A DNA stretch of 64,000 nt from Thiomicrorhabdus sp. (GCF_963677875.1 NZ_OY782562.1:186001-250000); one strand, 5' to 3'. Shown: positions 1 to 11,420, counted from the first letter of the stretch. Numbers and translations: made by a program. The notes: a model not told the origin generated them from the sequence alone.

Positions 1-646
<646 letters not shown>

Positions 647-683
647 CTAAAGACCGCTTATGACATCGGGATGACAAAAGCCT

Positions 684-1526
684 TCAGACACCCAGCAATT
701 CGTTTTCAATAAAACCTTGAGATTTCACTGCGCTGTCAATGGCTTTCAGAGTTTCCAGCAAAGGCTTCAGATTACCCAGCGGCCACATATTCGGCCCGTC
801 ACTCAAAGCATTTTGCGGATCAGGGTGCGTTTCCATGAACAGACCGGAAATACCGGCTGCCACTGCAGCACGAGCCAGAACAGGAACCATTTCTCTTTGT
901 CCACCGGAAGTGCTTCCCTGGCCGCCCGGTTGTTGAACCGAATGTGTCGCATCGAACACCACGGGACAACCGGTTTTTCTCATTGAAGCCAGTCCGCGCA
1001 TATCGGAAATCAAGGTGTTGTAACCGAACGAAGTTCCACGATCGCATACCATGATGTTTTCGTTACCGACTTCGTGAGCCTTCGCCACCACCTGATCCAT
1101 ATCCCAAGGAGCCTGGAACTGTCCTTTCTTGATATTGACCGGAATTCCCTGACGACAGACATTTTGAATAAAGTTGGTTTGACGAACCAAAAAAGCCGGT
1201 GTTTGCATTACATCAACAACCGAAGCGACTTCATCCAGCGGTGTGTCTTCATGCACATCGGTCAGAACAGGCACGCCGATTTCATCTTTGACCTTTTGCA
1301 GAATTCGCAGCCCCTCTTCCAACCCCAAACCGCGGAAACTTTTGGTTGAAGAGCGGTTGGCTTTATCAAAAGAGGATTTATAAATGAACGGAATATTCAG
1401 CTCATCAGTTAAGGCTTTGAGCTGCGAGGCGGTTTCCAAAGCCAGCGCTTCCGACTCAATAACGCACGGCCCGGCAATCAGGAAAAACGGCTGATCGATA
1501 CCGACATCAAAGTGACATAATTTCAT
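684..1526 (-). CDS. kdsA: 3-deoxy-8-phosphooctulonate synthase, metal-dependent type
   Basis: KDO-8-phosphate synthase condenses phosphoenolpyruvate with arabinose 5-phosphate, the first committed step to the KDO sugars of lipopolysaccharide, in the cytoplasm. The 280-residue protein has the family motifs [21 protein letters not shown] and [11 protein letters not shown]. It carries AGPCVIES with Cys21 where E. coli KdsA has an Asn (GGMNVLES). Together with the His of DATHS, the Glu of METHPDP and the Asp of ALSDGP this is the four-ligand set of the metal-dependent class typified by Aquifex. It sits 8 nt after pyrG, so it is almost certainly co-transcribed with it and with eno. Confidence 0.97.
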   Translation of the reverse strand: MKLCHFDVGIDQPFFLIAGPCVIESEALALETASQLKALTDELNIPFIYKSSFDKANRSSTKSFRGLGLEEGLRILQKVKDEIGVPVLTDVHEDTPLDEVASVVDVMQTPAFLVRQTNFIQNVCRQGIPVNIKKGQFQAPWDMDQVVAKAHEVGNENIMVCDRGTSFGYNTLISDMRGLASMRKTGCPVVFDATHSVQQPGGQGSTSGGQREMVPVLARAAVAAGISGLFMETHPDPQNALSDGPNMWPLGNLKPLLETLKAIDSAVKSQGFIENELLGV

Positions 1527-1534
1527 ATTCTAAA

Positions 1535-3160
<1,626 letters not shown>

Positions 3161-3219
3161 CTATTCACACTTTTTAATGTTGGGAGATCGAAAGATTCGA
3201 GATATCAGAATGGAAGCGC

Positions 3220-3248
3220 ATTATAGCTGATTTACCCTTTTCCATCAA
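3220..3248 (-). promoter_or_regulatory. Probable sigma-70 promoter of pyrG-kdsA-eno
   Basis: On the minus strand a TTGATG hexamer (3243-3248) and a perfect TATAAT (3220-3225) are separated by 17 nt. This predicts transcription start near 3213 and a leader of about 50 nt before the pyrG ATG. Confidence 0.65.
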
Positions 3249-3257
3249 TCAAATTTA

Positions 3258-4736
3258 TCATTCAGTCCCGCTCTGAAAATGCGGCAAGACCCCGGCTTTC
3301 CTCTTATGGCTTCCTGTCTTGATCAACCCCATCCAGCGCCAGTAATCGTCTTGAGTCACCGGTCCGATTTTACTCACCGAAAATTGCCCGGAAAGCGGCG
3401 CGGCCGAATCATTCTTGCGCACACACTCCTGACAACCGAGAACAACAACCGGCATCCCGTTCAAACTGAGAACCGGCCAGTAATCTCGCTCCCACACAGG
3501 GATAGATTCACTTTGAAATAAATTCTTTAATCGATTGTTTTTAAATAATTTTTTATCAAAACTTCCAAGGGGTTCTATTTTGGCATGGGCAAGCAACCCG
3601 TTCTTATCCACGTCTGCATTCAAATTAAAATACCAGTGCTTTTGCTTACAACTCGAAGCAGACAATGCTGCACCATCGTCGCAATGATGATTTTCCGTCT
3701 GATGGAAAAAAGCACCAAAAGAGACGGAATAAGCCTTAGGTGACAAACTCAGGCAATACAGACGCTGGTGATAAAACGCCAATTTGGCCTGCGGTAACTG
3801 ATATTCCGACTTTGCCGTCGACAAACTGGCGCAACGCGCCTCTTCGAGCCATCGGTAATGACGATCCGCCAAGGTAATGGAGTGAACGGATTTTAACCAG
3901 AACTGAAGAATGTTTTTTAGTTCGATCCAGTCGGTATTTGCGTAATCCGTAAAATCAAAATAGAGAAAGTGATGTCCTTTGTCAAGCAGACTGCGTTCCG
4001 CCATTCTCTGAAGCAGCTGATCGGCTTCATCAAGATGAGAACAGGCTTTTTCAACCTGCCTGAAAGCATGGCTGTTGAAATCGGCAAGCTGAGGCAACAA
4101 TCGGTGTCGCACCCGATTCCGCTCAAATGATAAAGATTGATTACTCGGATCTTCAACCCAATTCAAACAATAATGCGCTGCATAAGCCTGCAGAGAGGGA
4201 TACGGTGTTTTAAGAAGCGGGCGCAATAAACGCATTGTCACCTGTTCCGCCACAGGCAATTCCACCTGCTCGCGCATTGCAGCCAAACCTTTTACTCCGG
4301 CTCCTCTCAGCAATTTCAGAAAAAACGTTTCAACCTGATCACGCTGATGATGTGCGGTCAACAGAATGTCTTTCGGTTGTTGCAATAATTCAAAGATCGC
4401 CTGATAACGGAGTTCCCGCGCCCGAGCCTCGAGCCCAACTCTGCGCCAGGAGCCGAGTCGAATCGAAGCGACTCGACACTCGACAGCGTACTCTTGACAT
4501 TGCTTCAGGCAATGGGCACGCCATTCATCAGCAGTTTCAGCAAGACCATGATGGATATGCACTGCATAGAAACGATCGTGGGTAACAGAAGATGAATGCA
4601 AAAGGTGTAATAGGACGCTGGAATCCAGACCTCCGCTATAGGCAAGAGCAAAACGGGTATCAGCAGGCAGCCGTTTGATAAAATCGGAAAACGACTGCTC
4701 AAGGGAAAGAACTTCGGCAGGCTTCAATTCGTCCAC
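3258..4736 (-). CDS. tilS: tRNA(Ile)-lysidine synthase
   Basis: TilS attaches lysine to C34 of the CAU-anticodon isoleucine tRNA, so that it decodes AUA and is charged with isoleucine. The N-terminal PP-loop ATP site AYSGGLDSSVLLHLL (about residues 28-42), the TAHHQRDQVETFFLKLLRGAG motif region and EDPSNQSLSFERNRVRHRLLP identify it clearly. The C-terminal half is more divergent, as usual in the family, and ends in a domain with ERDYWPVL. At 492 residues it is somewhat longer than E. coli TilS (432). It lies 26 nt after accA on the same strand; E. coli also has accA upstream of tilS in this neighbourhood. Confidence 0.95.
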   Translation of the reverse strand: MDELKPAEVLSLEQSFSDFIKRLPADTRFALAYSGGLDSSVLLHLLHSSSVTHDRFYAVHIHHGLAETADEWRAHCLKQCQEYAVECRVASIRLGSWRRVGLEARARELRYQAIFELLQQPKDILLTAHHQRDQVETFFLKLLRGAGVKGLAAMREQVELPVAEQVTMRLLRPLLKTPYPSLQAYAAHYCLNWVEDPSNQSLSFERNRVRHRLLPQLADFNSHAFRQVEKACSHLDEADQLLQRMAERSLLDKGHHFLYFDFTDYANTDWIELKNILQFWLKSVHSITLADRHYRWLEEARCASLSTAKSEYQLPQAKLAFYHQRLYCLSLSPKAYSVSFGAFFHQTENHHCDDGAALSASSCKQKHWYFNLNADVDKNGLLAHAKIEPLGSFDKKLFKNNRLKNLFQSESIPVWERDYWPVLSLNGMPVVVLGCQECVRKNDSAAPLSGQFSVSKIGPVTQDDYWRWMGLIKTGSHKRKAGVLPHFQSGTE

Positions 4737-4762
4737 GAGAGAAAGCCTGTATTCAAGAGGAA

Positions 4763-5719
4763 TTACTGGATTTCAAAGTTTCCGTAATCCATATAACGCT
4801 GGTATCGATTGCCGACCAATTCTTCGATCGGAGCTTGCTTCAGGTTATTCAATTGCGCAATCAAAGCGTTTTTAACGTTTTTAGCCGTTTGTTCGGGATT
4901 TCTATGGGCTCCACCCAATGGCTCGTCAATAATTTCATCAACCAGACCAAGAGATTTTAAGCGAGTGGCGGTAATACCAAGCGCTTCCGCTGCATCCGCT
5001 GCATTCGCTGCATTTTTCCATAAAATAGAAGCGCAACCTTCCGGGGAAATCACCGAGTAAGTGCTGTATTGCAGCATCATAGTAACGTCGCCGACACCGA
5101 TGGCCAAAGCCCCTCCCGAACCGCCTTCACCGATAACTGTACAGATAATCGGCACTTTCAATTCGGCCATTTCAATCAAGTTACGGGCAATCGCCTCACT
5201 TTGTCCGCGTTCTTCCGCATTGATCCCCGGGTAGGCTCCCGGAGTATCAATAAAGGTCACAATCGGCAAGCCGAAACGTTCCGCCATTTTCATCAGGCGC
5301 AAGGCTTTACGGTAGCCTTCCGGTCTCGGCATCCCAAAATTACGGCGAATCTTCTCTTTGGTATCACGCCCTTTTTCCTGAGAGATTACCATGACTGGCT
5401 GCCCTTCAAGACGCGCAAGTCCGGCAACAATAGCTTCATCGTCGGCAAAAGCGCGATCCCCGTGCAACTCCTTAAAGTCGGTAAAAATCTGTGCGATATA
5501 ATCCAATGCATAAGGACGCTGGGGATGACGGGAGACCCTGGCGATCTGAACATCACTCAATTGACTGAAAATGGTTTTGGTTAGATTTCTACTCTTTTCT
5601 TCAAGTGCCGAAATTTCCTGCAACAGATTCATATCTTCGCCATCCAGATGGCGAAGCTCTTCAATTTTGGCTTCCAACTCCGCAATCGGCTGTTCAAAAT
5701 CTAAAAAATCCAATTTCAT
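4763..5719 (-). CDS. accA: Acetyl-CoA carboxylase carboxyltransferase subunit alpha
   Basis: AccA with AccD transfers the carboxyl group from biotin carboxyl carrier protein to acetyl-CoA, giving malonyl-CoA for fatty-acid synthesis. The 318 residues match the usual length (~319). Start [22 protein letters not shown] and the crotonase-fold motifs [21 protein letters not shown] and [15 protein letters not shown] are diagnostic. In E. coli it lies between dnaE and tilS. Here tilS follows, but no dnaE is present; upstream is an intergenic region and a divergent outer-membrane protein gene. Confidence 0.98.
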   Translation of the reverse strand: MKLDFLDFEQPIAELEAKIEELRHLDGEDMNLLQEISALEEKSRNLTKTIFSQLSDVQIARVSRHPQRPYALDYIAQIFTDFKELHGDRAFADDEAIVAGLARLEGQPVMVISQEKGRDTKEKIRRNFGMPRPEGYRKALRLMKMAERFGLPIVTFIDTPGAYPGINAEERGQSEAIARNLIEMAELKVPIICTVIGEGGSGGALAIGVGDVTMMLQYSTYSVISPEGCASILWKNAANAADAAEALGITATRLKSLGLVDEIIDEPLGGAHRNPEQTAKNVKNALIAQLNNLKQAPIEELVGNRYQRYMDYGNFEIQ

Positions 5720-5763
5720 TCCGTCTTTCCGTTATTCTATAGATAGTATTAAAAGTATCGGCT

Positions 5764-5772
5764 ATTCTAGCA
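5764..5772 (-). promoter_or_regulatory. Possible extended -10 promoter for accA
   Basis: The minus strand reads TGCTAGAAT, an extended -10 form (TGn plus TAGAAT), about 45 nt upstream of the accA ATG. No good -35 hexamer is visible at the right distance, so this is weak. Confidence 0.3.
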
Positions 5773-5882
5773 TTCTTTGCCCGGGTTTGCGGTGAAATTC
5801 ATCCTTTCCCCGGCTTCTCAAACGAATCCCGACACCCGAACGGGATTACCGCAAAATCCAGCATTCCTTTAAGAGTCTTGAC

Positions 5883-5910
5883 TTGAGATTTAAGGATGAC
5901 GGCGTACAAT
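5883..5910 (+). promoter_or_regulatory. Probable sigma-70 promoter of the DUF481 gene
   Basis: TTGAGA (5883-5888) and TACAAT (5905-5910) are separated by 16 nt and lie about 50 nt upstream of the ATG at 5960. Confidence 0.5.
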
Positions 5911-5959
5911 GCGCAGCGAAGATTAAAGCCCAATTTTTACCAAAAAGAGATATCACAAA

Positions 5960-6700
5960 ATGCAATCAAATTTAACCAAGCTTTTCCTCCTGACCGGCAT
6001 GACGGCACTTTCTTTTTCCGTATCTGCCGTTGAAACGGATCTTGATTACGGTTTGAGCGGCTCTGGTGAACTCGGCTTCACCAATAACAGCGGTAACACC
6101 GAAAGTACGGTTTTATATGCCGGTTTAAAAGGCAAGTACGTTCAGCCCGTTTATGAAATTCGCTCACTTCTGGAAGCGCATTATCAAAGCGAAGACAGCG
6201 TACAAACACAGGAACGCTACCTTCTGGATGTTCAGGGGAATCGCTTCTATTCACGTGACCGCGGTTATTACAGTTACATTGGAGCGCGTTTCGAGAAAAG
6301 CCGTTTTGAATTTATTGACCTTGACGCCGTCTACTCTTTGGGTCTGGGTAAAGACCTTTTCCGCACCGAACAAACCAAAGCAACGGGGGAAGTCGGTATC
6401 GGTTATCAAGTGACCGATTACAGCCGCTCGACTACTCAGAGAGATACGGACCAACTGATCGGCCGGCTGAAAATCGACCTGGACCATCAATTCAATGAAA
6501 TTTCCGCCTTCCATCAGGACATTACACTGATCACGGGTTATGATCAATCGAAGGTCGAAAGCAACACCGGCCTGAAGTTCAAACTGGCCGATCAGCTTAA
6601 GCTGTCAGCCAGTTACAAATACCGTTATAACAGCAAGCCGGCATCCGGCAGTAAGGATGTCGACACTCAAACCATCCTGACCTTGATTTACGATTTCTAA
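5960..6700 (+). CDS. DUF481-family outer-membrane beta-barrel protein (YdiY-like)
   Basis: This 246-residue exported protein starts with a Sec signal peptide (about residues 1-23, ending FSVSAVE). It continues as alternating polar/hydrophobic strands rich in Tyr, Ser and Gly, and ends in the aromatic strand TILTLIYDF typical of outer-membrane barrels. The segment SGSGELGFTNNSGNTES is characteristic of the DUF481/YdiY family (salt-induced outer-membrane proteins in some annotations). Biochemical role unknown. It is monocistronic, divergent from accA and convergent with ycaO, from which it is separated by a 26-bp perfect palindrome. Confidence 0.85.
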   Translation: MQSNLTKLFLLTGMTALSFSVSAVETDLDYGLSGSGELGFTNNSGNTESTVLYAGLKGKYVQPVYEIRSLLEAHYQSEDSVQTQERYLLDVQGNRFYSRDRGYYSYIGARFEKSRFEFIDLDAVYSLGLGKDLFRTEQTKATGEVGIGYQVTDYSRSTTQRDTDQLIGRLKIDLDHQFNEISAFHQDITLITGYDQSKVESNTGLKFKLADQLKLSASYKYRYNSKPASGSKDVDTQTILTLIYDF

Positions 6701-6737
6701 GCCCGATATCAAATCAAAGATCCAATACTGATGCATG

Positions 6738-6763
6738 CAGGAGTGCTGAATTCAGCACTCCTG
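6738..6763. repeat. 26-bp perfect palindrome between convergent genes
   Basis: Positions 6738-6763 form a perfect, spacer-free inverted repeat centred on GAATTC. It is flanked further out by GATGC and GCATC (outer arms near 6730-6735 and 6771-6775) that could extend the stem. It lies in the 128-nt gap between the convergent DUF481 and ycaO genes. It may act as a bidirectional terminator or transcript-end barrier, although no U-tract follows on either strand. Confidence 0.7.
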
Positions 6764-6828
6764 TGCCTAAAGCATCAATCATCGAAACACCGATAATCGA
6801 AGTACATCAAATAACCGATAAACACCGG

Positions 6829-8535
6829 TCACATCAGCATAGATTCCTTATGCCCCTTCAAGCTGCGGTAAATTTCCAACATTGCCTGATGACGCTTGCT
6901 ATTGGTAAAAATCGCCTCGCCAAGATCTGCCGACCAGAAGATTTCCTCACCATTCAGATTTTTTAGCGCTTTTGCGCTCAAATCGCTGCCGAATAGAGGC
7001 GCCAGACCGCTGTGCAGTTCCTCGCCTTCTTGAGCGCATTCCAAGGCATAGACCAATGCCTGATAGACGGGAAACCACTGGCTTTCAGCTGAAATAAAAT
7101 AACCGATATCACGACCAAGATCGAGTGCGTCTTCCTGCTCGACAGCCGCAAGACAACACCAGAATTTCAGTTGAATCACATTCAAATGCGCCCAGAAACT
7201 TTCTGGATCCGGCATTAAACCGATAATGGAAACAATCCCCTGATGATCACTGTATCCGACCTCGTCAAGCCAGTCGACCAGTTGCATGAAGTTCTGTTTT
7301 TCCGGCAGCTCGATCAGCATCCGGCGCAGATGTCGTCCCTGATTCTGATTCGAATGCAGCAGTTCGTCGGCAGGATAGACTTCCGACATGCCCGGCACAA
7401 TGATCCGACAGGTTTCAAAACCGAATTGAGTATAATTAGCGCTATAGACCTCATAACCCAATTCGTGAACTGTCCGGCATAAAGCCGCCCATTGCTGACC
7501 CGTGTCGCCGGAAAAATCCCATGGCGTGAATTCATAATCATAACGATCACTGATAAAACGCGCATGGATCCAGCCGCTGGAGTCGATAAAATGGTTCTCA
7601 AGATTCTCGGCCGAGGCGACGGCTTCTTCGTCAAATACCGGTAACTGAAAACCATCCAATTCACCAAGCTTTCTTCCCTGAAGAGACTCGGTTAAGGTAC
7701 GCTCCAGAGCGACTTCGAACATCGGATGGGCGCCAAACGAAGCAAAGCACCGCCCATATCTCTGCTCAAACAGCGTTACATTCACTACCGGAAAACGACC
7801 ACCTAGCGAAGCGTCTCTGACAGAGACGTCAATTCCTTCTTCTTTAAGGGCGCGAATCGCTTCGCAGACATTCGGATATTGTTCAAGCACGGAATCCGGT
7901 ATTTCGGGCAGACAGAGATTTTCCTGCAAAATGGTGTTTTTCACCCAGCGTTCGAAGATTTCCGACAAGCCCTGAACCTGAGCTTCCAATGCAGTGTTTC
8001 CCGCCGACAAGCCGTTACTGGCATAGAGATTACTCAACAGATTCATCGGAAAGTAGACCGTTTCTCCACTGGATTCGGCAAGCATCGGAAGCGCACGAAT
8101 AAAAGGACTGTGATCATTAAAACTCAGCAGGTCGTCCCAGTTCAGCTCATGCTGTTCGTCATAAAGCTTCCATAAACCGGGCGTCAGACATAAACGCCAA
8201 TCGTCTTCATCAAACCGCTTTTCCTGAGGGTAATAGAGCCACTCATCCTGCTGCTCCATCAACCAGTAGTCGGAGAAAAAATAATTGGTTGATAAGCGCT
8301 CAAGAAACTCCCCTAGGGCACTGGCCAGGGTTGCTTTTTCGCTGGCCCCTTTTCCATTTGTAAACAGACCTGGACAGTGTTCATCGTAAATATGCAATGA
8401 ATGAATATAAGGCACCGGATTCAGATGTGCTTTGTCATTAATGCGGAACCCCAGCCCCTGAAGAATTGACTGCATCCGTGCAATCGAACTTTCCAGACAC
8501 TCGTCTTTTCCCTTGATATAAGTTAACTCACTCAT
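6829..8535 (-). CDS. ycaO: YcaO protein (beta-methylthiolation accessory factor family)
   Basis: YcaO-fold enzymes use ATP to activate backbone amides. E. coli YcaO has been linked to RimO-dependent beta-methylthiolation of ribosomal protein S12, with the chemistry unresolved. The 568 residues align along nearly the whole length with E. coli YcaO (586). Shared motifs are FTNGKGAS(E)KATLASALGEFLERLSTNYFF, MSAGNT-like LSAGNTALEAQVQGLSEIFERWVKN, CFASFGAHP and CRIIVPGMSEVYPADEL. It is isolated, with no rimO, peptide precursor or dehydrogenase nearby, so it is probably the housekeeping YcaO and not a natural-product cyclodehydratase. Confidence 0.93.
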   Translation of the reverse strand: MSELTYIKGKDECLESSIARMQSILQGLGFRINDKAHLNPVPYIHSLHIYDEHCPGLFTNGKGASEKATLASALGEFLERLSTNYFFSDYWLMEQQDEWLYYPQEKRFDEDDWRLCLTPGLWKLYDEQHELNWDDLLSFNDHSPFIRALPMLAESSGETVYFPMNLLSNLYASNGLSAGNTALEAQVQGLSEIFERWVKNTILQENLCLPEIPDSVLEQYPNVCEAIRALKEEGIDVSVRDASLGGRFPVVNVTLFEQRYGRCFASFGAHPMFEVALERTLTESLQGRKLGELDGFQLPVFDEEAVASAENLENHFIDSSGWIHARFISDRYDYEFTPWDFSGDTGQQWAALCRTVHELGYEVYSANYTQFGFETCRIIVPGMSEVYPADELLHSNQNQGRHLRRMLIELPEKQNFMQLVDWLDEVGYSDHQGIVSIIGLMPDPESFWAHLNVIQLKFWCCLAAVEQEDALDLGRDIGYFISAESQWFPVYQALVYALECAQEGEELHSGLAPLFGSDLSAKALKNLNGEEIFWSADLGEAIFTNSKRHQAMLEIYRSLKGHKESMLM

Positions 8536-8710
8536 TTTTCACTCCGTTATAGCGTCCTGCCCACTTTAGTTCATCAAGGAGCAAACACCTATAAATTTCG
8601 ATTATGCAATAAATTGGTTCTTCGCATGAACAAGTAATTTTTACTCCAATTCATGCGGGAAAATCAGTAGAATCGATTCTGACCCATTCCTTTACTTTGA
8701 GGCTATTTTT

Positions 8711-8986
8711 ATGAAAAACAAAACTCTTCCGCTGGTATTAGGATTAACACTGATATCCTCCTTAAGCGTTGCGGCCCCTCATCCCGGCAAAGAACTTCAT
8801 GAAGCTGCCGATTGCATGAAATGCCATACCGCCAAACCTTACAGTCCGGAAAAAACCACCAGTTTTCCCAAACTGGTAAAAATGGTCGGATTCTGCAACG
8901 ATAACCTTAACGTCGGCATGTTCGAAGACGAAGTCGAACAGCTTGCTGATTATCTGAACCAGACCTACTATCATTTCCCGAAATAA
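8711..8986 (+). CDS. Small periplasmic c-type cytochrome
   Basis: A 91-residue protein with a Sec signal peptide (about residues 1-21, cleavage after SVAA) and one haem-binding motif CMKCH near residue 35. A downstream NVGMF provides a Met that could be the second haem ligand. It ends with a helix EDEVEQLADYLNQTYY like the C-terminal helix of class I cytochromes. The mature protein would be only ~70 residues. A second Cys in GFCNDN is not part of a CXXCH. It is a single gene followed by a terminator, so its redox partner cannot be told from context. Confidence 0.8.
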   Translation: MKNKTLPLVLGLTLISSLSVAAPHPGKELHEAADCMKCHTAKPYSPEKTTSFPKLVKMVGFCNDNLNVGMFEDEVEQLADYLNQTYYHFPK

Positions 8987-9015
8987 GGTTGAAAAATTTT
9001 CATCCGCACACAAAA

Positions 9016-9043
9016 TTAAGGCCCTTTCATCAGGGCCTTTTCA
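9016..9043. terminator. Bidirectional rho-independent terminator
   Basis: AAGGCCCT (9018-9025) pairs with AGGGCCTT (9032-9039) around a 6-nt loop. T-rich sequence follows on the plus strand and A-rich sequence precedes. It serves the cytochrome gene (+) and probably the convergent 9078-9968 gene. Confidence 0.8.
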
Positions 9044-9077
9044 TTATGCTCGCTTATGGTATTTCAGTACCGTGTTC

Positions 9078-9968
9078 TTATTTATCCCGTTGCAAATTGG
9101 CAAGCTGTTGCTTCAGACGGTCGATTTGATCCTGTCCGGCACGCTCGATGCCTTCTTCGTATAGCTGATTCTGCGCATCGGAGATTGCCTTATCAATCGC
9201 ATGGATCAAAAAATACTCACGGGTACTTTGATTAATGCTTTTCCAATCGCGCTCTTTGCTTTTCCAAAGTGTTTGCAGACGTGAATCCTCGGCAAACAGT
9301 TCGCGGATATGTGCCAGCAACCGGTTTAAATGCGGTATGGTTTCAAACGCATAATACGGTCGACTGTTTTCTCCATAAAAACTCTGTCGATCCAGAATGG
9401 CAATATCCAGTGCCGGCCATAAGGCTTCAAGACCAACTGCCTTGGCTTCTCGCTTGGCATTTTCCAGGCGATCCACCGTCATCATCGGCGCATCCGATTC
9501 CCAGCGCCCGAAAGCAATCGCCAGATTATACCGCTCGATGAAGTAGTGCTTGCCATAATCCAGTTTTAGTACATCCTTGGCCTTAACGACATAATCCAGA
9601 TCAGCATTATCCAAGCTGGTGGTATCTTTCCAGGCTTGCCAGCCATTGCCCAGCCCCTGATCTTGTCCAGTACCAGGATCACCCTTCAACATCGGAACAC
9701 AAGACAGACCATAGTCGTGGCCATGAACATATTCAGACACGGAAATGCGATAATCCCCATTCGGCATTACCTTCAGGATATTGCCGATAATAAATGCATC
9801 ACTGTCGATATCGGCCGCGGGAAAGCCCACAAATATCGTTTCCCCCACCTTGAAATCGGCAGCTTGAAGCGAACCGTGCCAACCCATGCTTAACACGACC
9901 AAACCGACATTGAGCGCTTTAAATCCGCGCCATGTTTCTATAAAAAGCCCACTCATTTTTTTCAGCAT
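9078..9968 (-). CDS. Uncharacterised secreted protein
   Basis: I do not recognise this 296-residue protein. It has a hydrophobic N-terminal segment (about residues 18-36) ending SLQAADF, consistent with a signal peptide. A small beta-rich domain follows (FKVGETIFVGFPAADIDSD ... NGDYRISVSEY), resembling an SH3/Tudor-like barrel in hydropathy. The rest is a mostly helical charged region that ends with a predicted coiled coil (EEGIERAGQDQIDRLKQQLANLQ). It is probably periplasmic. It is monocistronic, opposite the small cytochrome. No catalytic motif is apparent. Confidence 0.75.
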   Translation of the reverse strand: MLKKMSGLFIETWRGFKALNVGLVVLSMGWHGSLQAADFKVGETIFVGFPAADIDSDAFIIGNILKVMPNGDYRISVSEYVHGHDYGLSCVPMLKGDPGTGQDQGLGNGWQAWKDTTSLDNADLDYVVKAKDVLKLDYGKHYFIERYNLAIAFGRWESDAPMMTVDRLENAKREAKAVGLEALWPALDIAILDRQSFYGENSRPYYAFETIPHLNRLLAHIRELFAEDSRLQTLWKSKERDWKSINQSTREYFLIHAIDKAISDAQNQLYEEGIERAGQDQIDRLKQQLANLQRDK

Positions 9969-10087
9969 TATTTGTTGTCCTTTAAACCGGGAAGATTATT
10001 CCCAAGAGATGCGAATCCATACAATGACCGCTTATGATAAAGCAACCACCGATTCGGTGTCTTGAAGAACCTTGACAATCCGCTCGT

Positions 10088-10534
10088 TCAAGCCGGTGTT
10101 TTCACCGCCAGCACATCGCATTTAGACTGTTGCATAACGGCATTGGTTGTCGAACCAATCAGGCGTTTCCAGCCTGTCACCCCGTGATACCCCATCACGA
10201 TTAAGTCGGCGGAAGACTGTTCGGCATATTCCAGAATTTCAGTCGCCGGATACCCCTCCAGAGTCCGAAAGGCATCCGCCTTGTATCTCCGTGCCAGTTC
10301 GGCAAGTTTTTCCTCCGAACGGGAAACCCATTCAGCGGTAATTTCATCATCCCAGATACCAGGCATGCCCGTGACGGCGATGTCTTCCAGCACCGGATAA
10401 GTTGGCGCTTCCACAATATGAACCAAAGTCAATTGACTTGCCTCGTTCTGAATCAAAGCTCGGGCACGCATGATTGCCTGAATGCTGGACGGAGAGAAAT
10501 CAACCGCAACCAGTACCTGTTGATAAAGCGCCAT
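10088..10534 (-). CDS. Universal stress protein, ATP-binding UspA type
   Basis: UspA-fold proteins are small cytoplasmic stress-associated proteins; some bind ATP. The 148 residues begin QQVLVAVDFSPSS and end with the ATP-binding signature GYHGVTGWKRLIGST followed by KCDVLAVK, fitting the G-2x-G-9x-G-S/T pattern. It lies downstream of tsaB on the same strand but is separated by 151 nt holding its own leader and two DnaA boxes. An AGGAG-like site precedes the ATG. Confidence 0.9.
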   Translation of the reverse strand: MALYQQVLVAVDFSPSSIQAIMRARALIQNEASQLTLVHIVEAPTYPVLEDIAVTGMPGIWDDEITAEWVSRSEEKLAELARRYKADAFRTLEGYPATEILEYAEQSSADLIVMGYHGVTGWKRLIGSTTNAVMQQSKCDVLAVKTPA

Positions 10535-10569
10535 ACTTACTTCTCCTCTTTAAAAGCGGGCTGTTCCTC

Positions 10570-10592
10570 TTATTCACAATTACTGTGGATAA
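10570..10592. promoter_or_regulatory. Pair of inverted DnaA boxes upstream of uspA
   Basis: TTATTCACA (10570-10578) matches the DnaA-box consensus TTATNCACA. Five nt later TGTGGATAA (10584-10592) is the exact reverse complement of TTATCCACA. Both lie 35-60 nt upstream of the uspA ATG, in promoter position. DnaA binding here is inferred from sequence only. Confidence 0.55.
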
Positions 10593-10685
10593 GTGTGTGT
10601 GTAATAAAATGGTAACCGAAAAAAAGCCAATAAAGTCTTGAACTTCTCAACACCTGATTACTTTTTAAGCAATCGGGCAGACACC

Positions 10686-11402
10686 TCAGGAAAAGTGCCT
10701 TGCCTTGCGCTCTTCAAGGGTTTCAGCGACCTTATTTCGCAAGTAAACTGGTGCCGGAATCTGCTGTTCAAGCGCTTGAGCCTGATCGAGTTTCTTCAAG
10801 GCAAGCCGGCAAATTCCCGAGGCATGTGGTAGGAATTCGATCCATTCCCGACTCTTTTCCGCCAGCAGAGGATAGGTTTGCGCCACGTCCCCGACACCAA
10901 TCTCCGAAGAAGATAAAGCCGCTGACGCCGATTCAGGAGACAGCAACCGAACCTCTTGGGCCTGCCAATCGTTCGATTGCGCATCGAAACACCCCTTCTG
11001 CACATAAACTTCATCCATTCTCGCATCCAGCAAAGCACACCACTCGATCGCCTCAGAACGCTCTTGAATACTCTTTGAGCGCTCTTCGAGTGCGCTGAAA
11101 GCCATCGCTTCAAGAGAGGAAACAGCAATCACCGGGCATTGCCAGCCAAGAGCCAACCCCTGAATCACTCCGGCAGCAATGCGAATGCCGGTAAAGGCTC
11201 CAGGCCCTTCACCGTAAGCCAAAGCCGTCAGCTGACCAGGGTCAAGCGCAGATTCAGCCAGGATTTCATCAACCATTTCCAACACCCTGTGCGCATGTTT
11301 CTGCGGCAGAATTTCGTGGCGAACATAAAGCCTGTCACCATCCAGAAGAGCAACCGAGCAGGCCGCCGTTGAGGTATCAATCCCTAAAATACGGGTTGTC
11401 AT
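10686..11402 (-). CDS. tsaB: tRNA threonylcarbamoyladenosine biosynthesis protein TsaB
   Basis: TsaB forms the platform with TsaD and TsaE that transfers threonylcarbamoyl to A37 of ANN-decoding tRNAs. The 238-residue protein has the ASKHA-fold opening ILGIDTSTAACSVALL and the motif GPGAFTGIRIAAGVIQGLA, both diagnostic. Its start lies 18 nt after the true end of the upstream helicase gene, so the two form an operon. E. coli also has tsaB (yeaZ) directly beside yoaA, which supports both calls. Confidence 0.95.
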   Translation of the reverse strand: MTTRILGIDTSTAACSVALLDGDRLYVRHEILPQKHAHRVLEMVDEILAESALDPGQLTALAYGEGPGAFTGIRIAAGVIQGLALGWQCPVIAVSSLEAMAFSALEERSKSIQERSEAIEWCALLDARMDEVYVQKGCFDAQSNDWQAQEVRLLSPESASAALSSSEIGVGDVAQTYPLLAEKSREWIEFLPHASGICRLALKKLDQAQALEQQIPAPVYLRNKVAETLEERKARHFS

Positions 11403-11420
11403 TGCCGTTTCTCTCCTTTC

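Noticed and set aside
6829..8535. YcaO as part of a thiazole/oxazole-modified peptide or thioamide cluster
   Set aside because: The sequence follows E. coli YcaO along its whole length, and no precursor peptide, dehydrogenase or TfuA gene is beside it.
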